Made by a program: the position numbers and the translations under genes
Assembly (NCBI GenBank): GCA_011319805.1
Contig: SJRY01000213.1
Span: 1 to 64,000 of the forward strand
Length of the DNA stretch: 64,000 nucleotides
Direction of reading: 5' to 3'
Source of the DNA: Macrocybe gigantea
Lineage: Eukaryota > Basidiomycota > Agaricomycetes > Agaricales > Callistosporiaceae
The notes under the pieces: model-generated
Seen by the model: the letters and a program-made list of their open reading frames with translations, nothing else
Told to the model about the DNA's origin: nothing
Databases searched by the model: none
Shown: positions 62,699 to 64,000 of the stretch, piece by piece
Layout of the letters: every line of letters starts with the position of its first letter
Position numbering within the stretch: position 1 is the first letter of the stretch

Positions 62699-64000
62699 CT
62701 ACAAATGGCTGCCAAAACGGCGCATGTTGATGAAAGGATATCTCAAGATCTCCAGCTTCAGCTCTCCTGCTCCGCAAGGAGTCTCCTTGAGCACAGGTAG
62801 TTCACGTTCGAGGCGGACTTTACTGTCCTCGCCCCATCTCTCAATCGCCCATTGGCGCATAAAAATGCTGCACTGAACGAGAGATACACGGGGTCGCGTG
62901 AGCAAGCATTGCAAGAAGCAAATAAAAAAAAGAAGAAAAAAGCGCGTACTTGAGATAACGCTTGTGGGCATATTTTTATACAGCGATTCGTATTGGTTAG
63001 TTTGCAAGATGTAGTTGAGCATAGGTTAGCGGTGGGCAATAGCTCTGCCTCTGAATACGTCGAGTAGTGCTCCAAATTTGGCGTCTATCATAGATAGTAA
63101 GTAATGTCATTTCAATGTTGTTCGAAAGGCGAGTGTTCTCACCCATTCGACGCGGCCAAGGACCAGCCTTCCGAGCCATAGGCCGGCAGCTGCAAGCAGC
63201 GACGGAGGCGTCGCTACCAGACTAGGATCAAAGAGAGCGATTTCAATCAGGTACTTGGCAATCGTTCGGGCCCTTGTGTCGCAGTGGGGCTTGCTTCCTC
63301 GGCGTAAAAACGTCAGGGGACTAATATCTCATGTCCCATCCAATGTTTTTAGGGACATATCGTTCTGCTTTCTGCACCTCCTCAGCGGTGTATTGGCCAT
63401 CAGATAAGAACGCGATTTCGGAGACGGAAGGAGAATAAGTTCTTCATATTTTGCAGCAATAAGGAAAGCCGTCATGCCAACGAGCTGCAGTTTCGATAGC
63501 GATATCGGGCGGAGGGAAAAAAACGGTCGAGAATGTTGATGAAAAGAAAGAGTGTCTCCTGTAAGAGATGGAATCGTGCATGGACCTGAAGGATCCAGTC
63601 GACGAGGATGCCACGCTTTTCCCAATCTAGTTCAGGTTGCATGTCCATATAATTAGCGTTGGGAAGGAGACTAAGCTATAGAAGGGTCAGTATGACGTCC
63701 CATTCCATATCCAAGATAAAAACCATGCCTCGATTTCCTTCAGGTATTGGCATATCTCAACAACATATTCGCTGACCATGAATGGGTCGTCCCAGTCCTC
63801 CGCGTCCAAGTCGTCCCATAGTTTCGCTCTCGGTTCTTCCTCCGCTTCAGTTCGTTGAAGCTCTATCGCAATATCATCAGCTTCAATTTGTGACAGGTCA
63901 AATTCCTCTTCCAGTGGCTGCTCCGTATGACGCCGCTTGATTGCGCGTTCATCTTCCGCCTCATCGGCGACACGTCGCGGAGGTTCGGGAGGTCGAGTGA
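62699..64000 (-). CDS. B-type (mitotic) cyclin, C-terminal and core part, frameshifted
   Basis: Partner of Cdk1 for entry into mitosis. The gene runs off the right edge. From the right: acidic, basic N-part (AIKRRHTEQPLEEEFDLSQI), AEDWDDPFMVSEYVVEICQY, then the cyclin box (YMDMQPELDWEKRGILVDWI, SLSKLQLVGMTAFLIAAKYE), EIAFLSDGQYTAEEVQKAER, and the second fold to the end (FMRQWAIERWGEDSKV; stop at 62699). At least five single-base changes between about 63320 and 63520 put these blocks in different frames, while the residues themselves are well conserved. I suspect sequence error in an essential gene, but a recent pseudogene cannot be excluded. Confidence 0.85.

Noticed and set aside
1..64000. 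rRNA, tRNA or CRISPR arrays
   Set aside because: None was recognised; the repeats are explained by LTR elements and there are no short regularly spaced repeats.

Overview
The window looks like the nuclear genome of a filamentous basidiomycete, probably an Agaricomycete. The genes have many short introns (about 50-60 bp), the long terminal repeat (LTR) elements are Ty3/Gypsy with a chromodomain integrase, and there is a Plavaka-type DNA transposase. Family names rest on motifs recognised by eye; no search was run.

Left flank (1-5.6 kb): the 5' part of an aspartokinase gene (minus strand) diverges from an Xaa-Pro aminopeptidase P gene (plus). A gene-poor AT-rich stretch follows, then the last two exons of an endonuclease/exonuclease/phosphatase (EEP) gene, cut off at 5635 by an LTR.

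Middle (5.6-49 kb): a nested transposon island. Family A is a chromovirus of about 6.5 kb with LTRs of about 320 bp. It has two full-length copies (C, 20594-27095; D, 31393-37909), three rearranged copies (A, 9282-12830; E, 40597-41566; F, 41567-46600), solo LTRs and one LTR fragment. Family B is an older Ty3/Gypsy element with LTRs of about 417 bp: B1 at 5636-9281, B2 at 12831-17863, a solo LTR at 39621-40036 and a stranded 3' LTR ending at 47190. The insertions hit at least four older genes: a Plavaka transposase, a TGL2-like lipase, a gag/ORF1-like reading frame, and B1 itself. Most insertions keep exact 5-bp target duplications, so the original genes can be traced. The two halves of the Plavaka gene now lie 29 kb apart in opposite orientation, which shows an inversion.

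Right flank (49-64 kb): a RecQ-like helicase fragment, a gene split by a short inverted-repeat element, a phosphotransferase-like gene, the front part of an EEP gene, a TOK1 potassium channel, orotate phosphoribosyltransferase (URA5), delta-9 desaturase (OLE1), a class C beta-lactamase-like gene and a B-type cyclin running off the right edge.

Family A shows the most unusual biology. An 11-nt primer site next to the 5' LTR matches the predicted first 11 nt of its own RNA, as in self-priming Tf1. The leader is almost free of AUG yet holds a long open frame in phase with gag, interrupted by one conserved UAA. Gag and pol are joined by a probable -1 frameshift (GGGTTTT plus a hairpin). A third reading frame overlaps the pol stop through ATGA. 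Several conserved host genes carry isolated single-base indels with good similarity on both sides, so many frameshifts here may be sequence errors rather than decay. The TGA and TAG stops at former arginine or glutamine codons are substitutions and look genuine.
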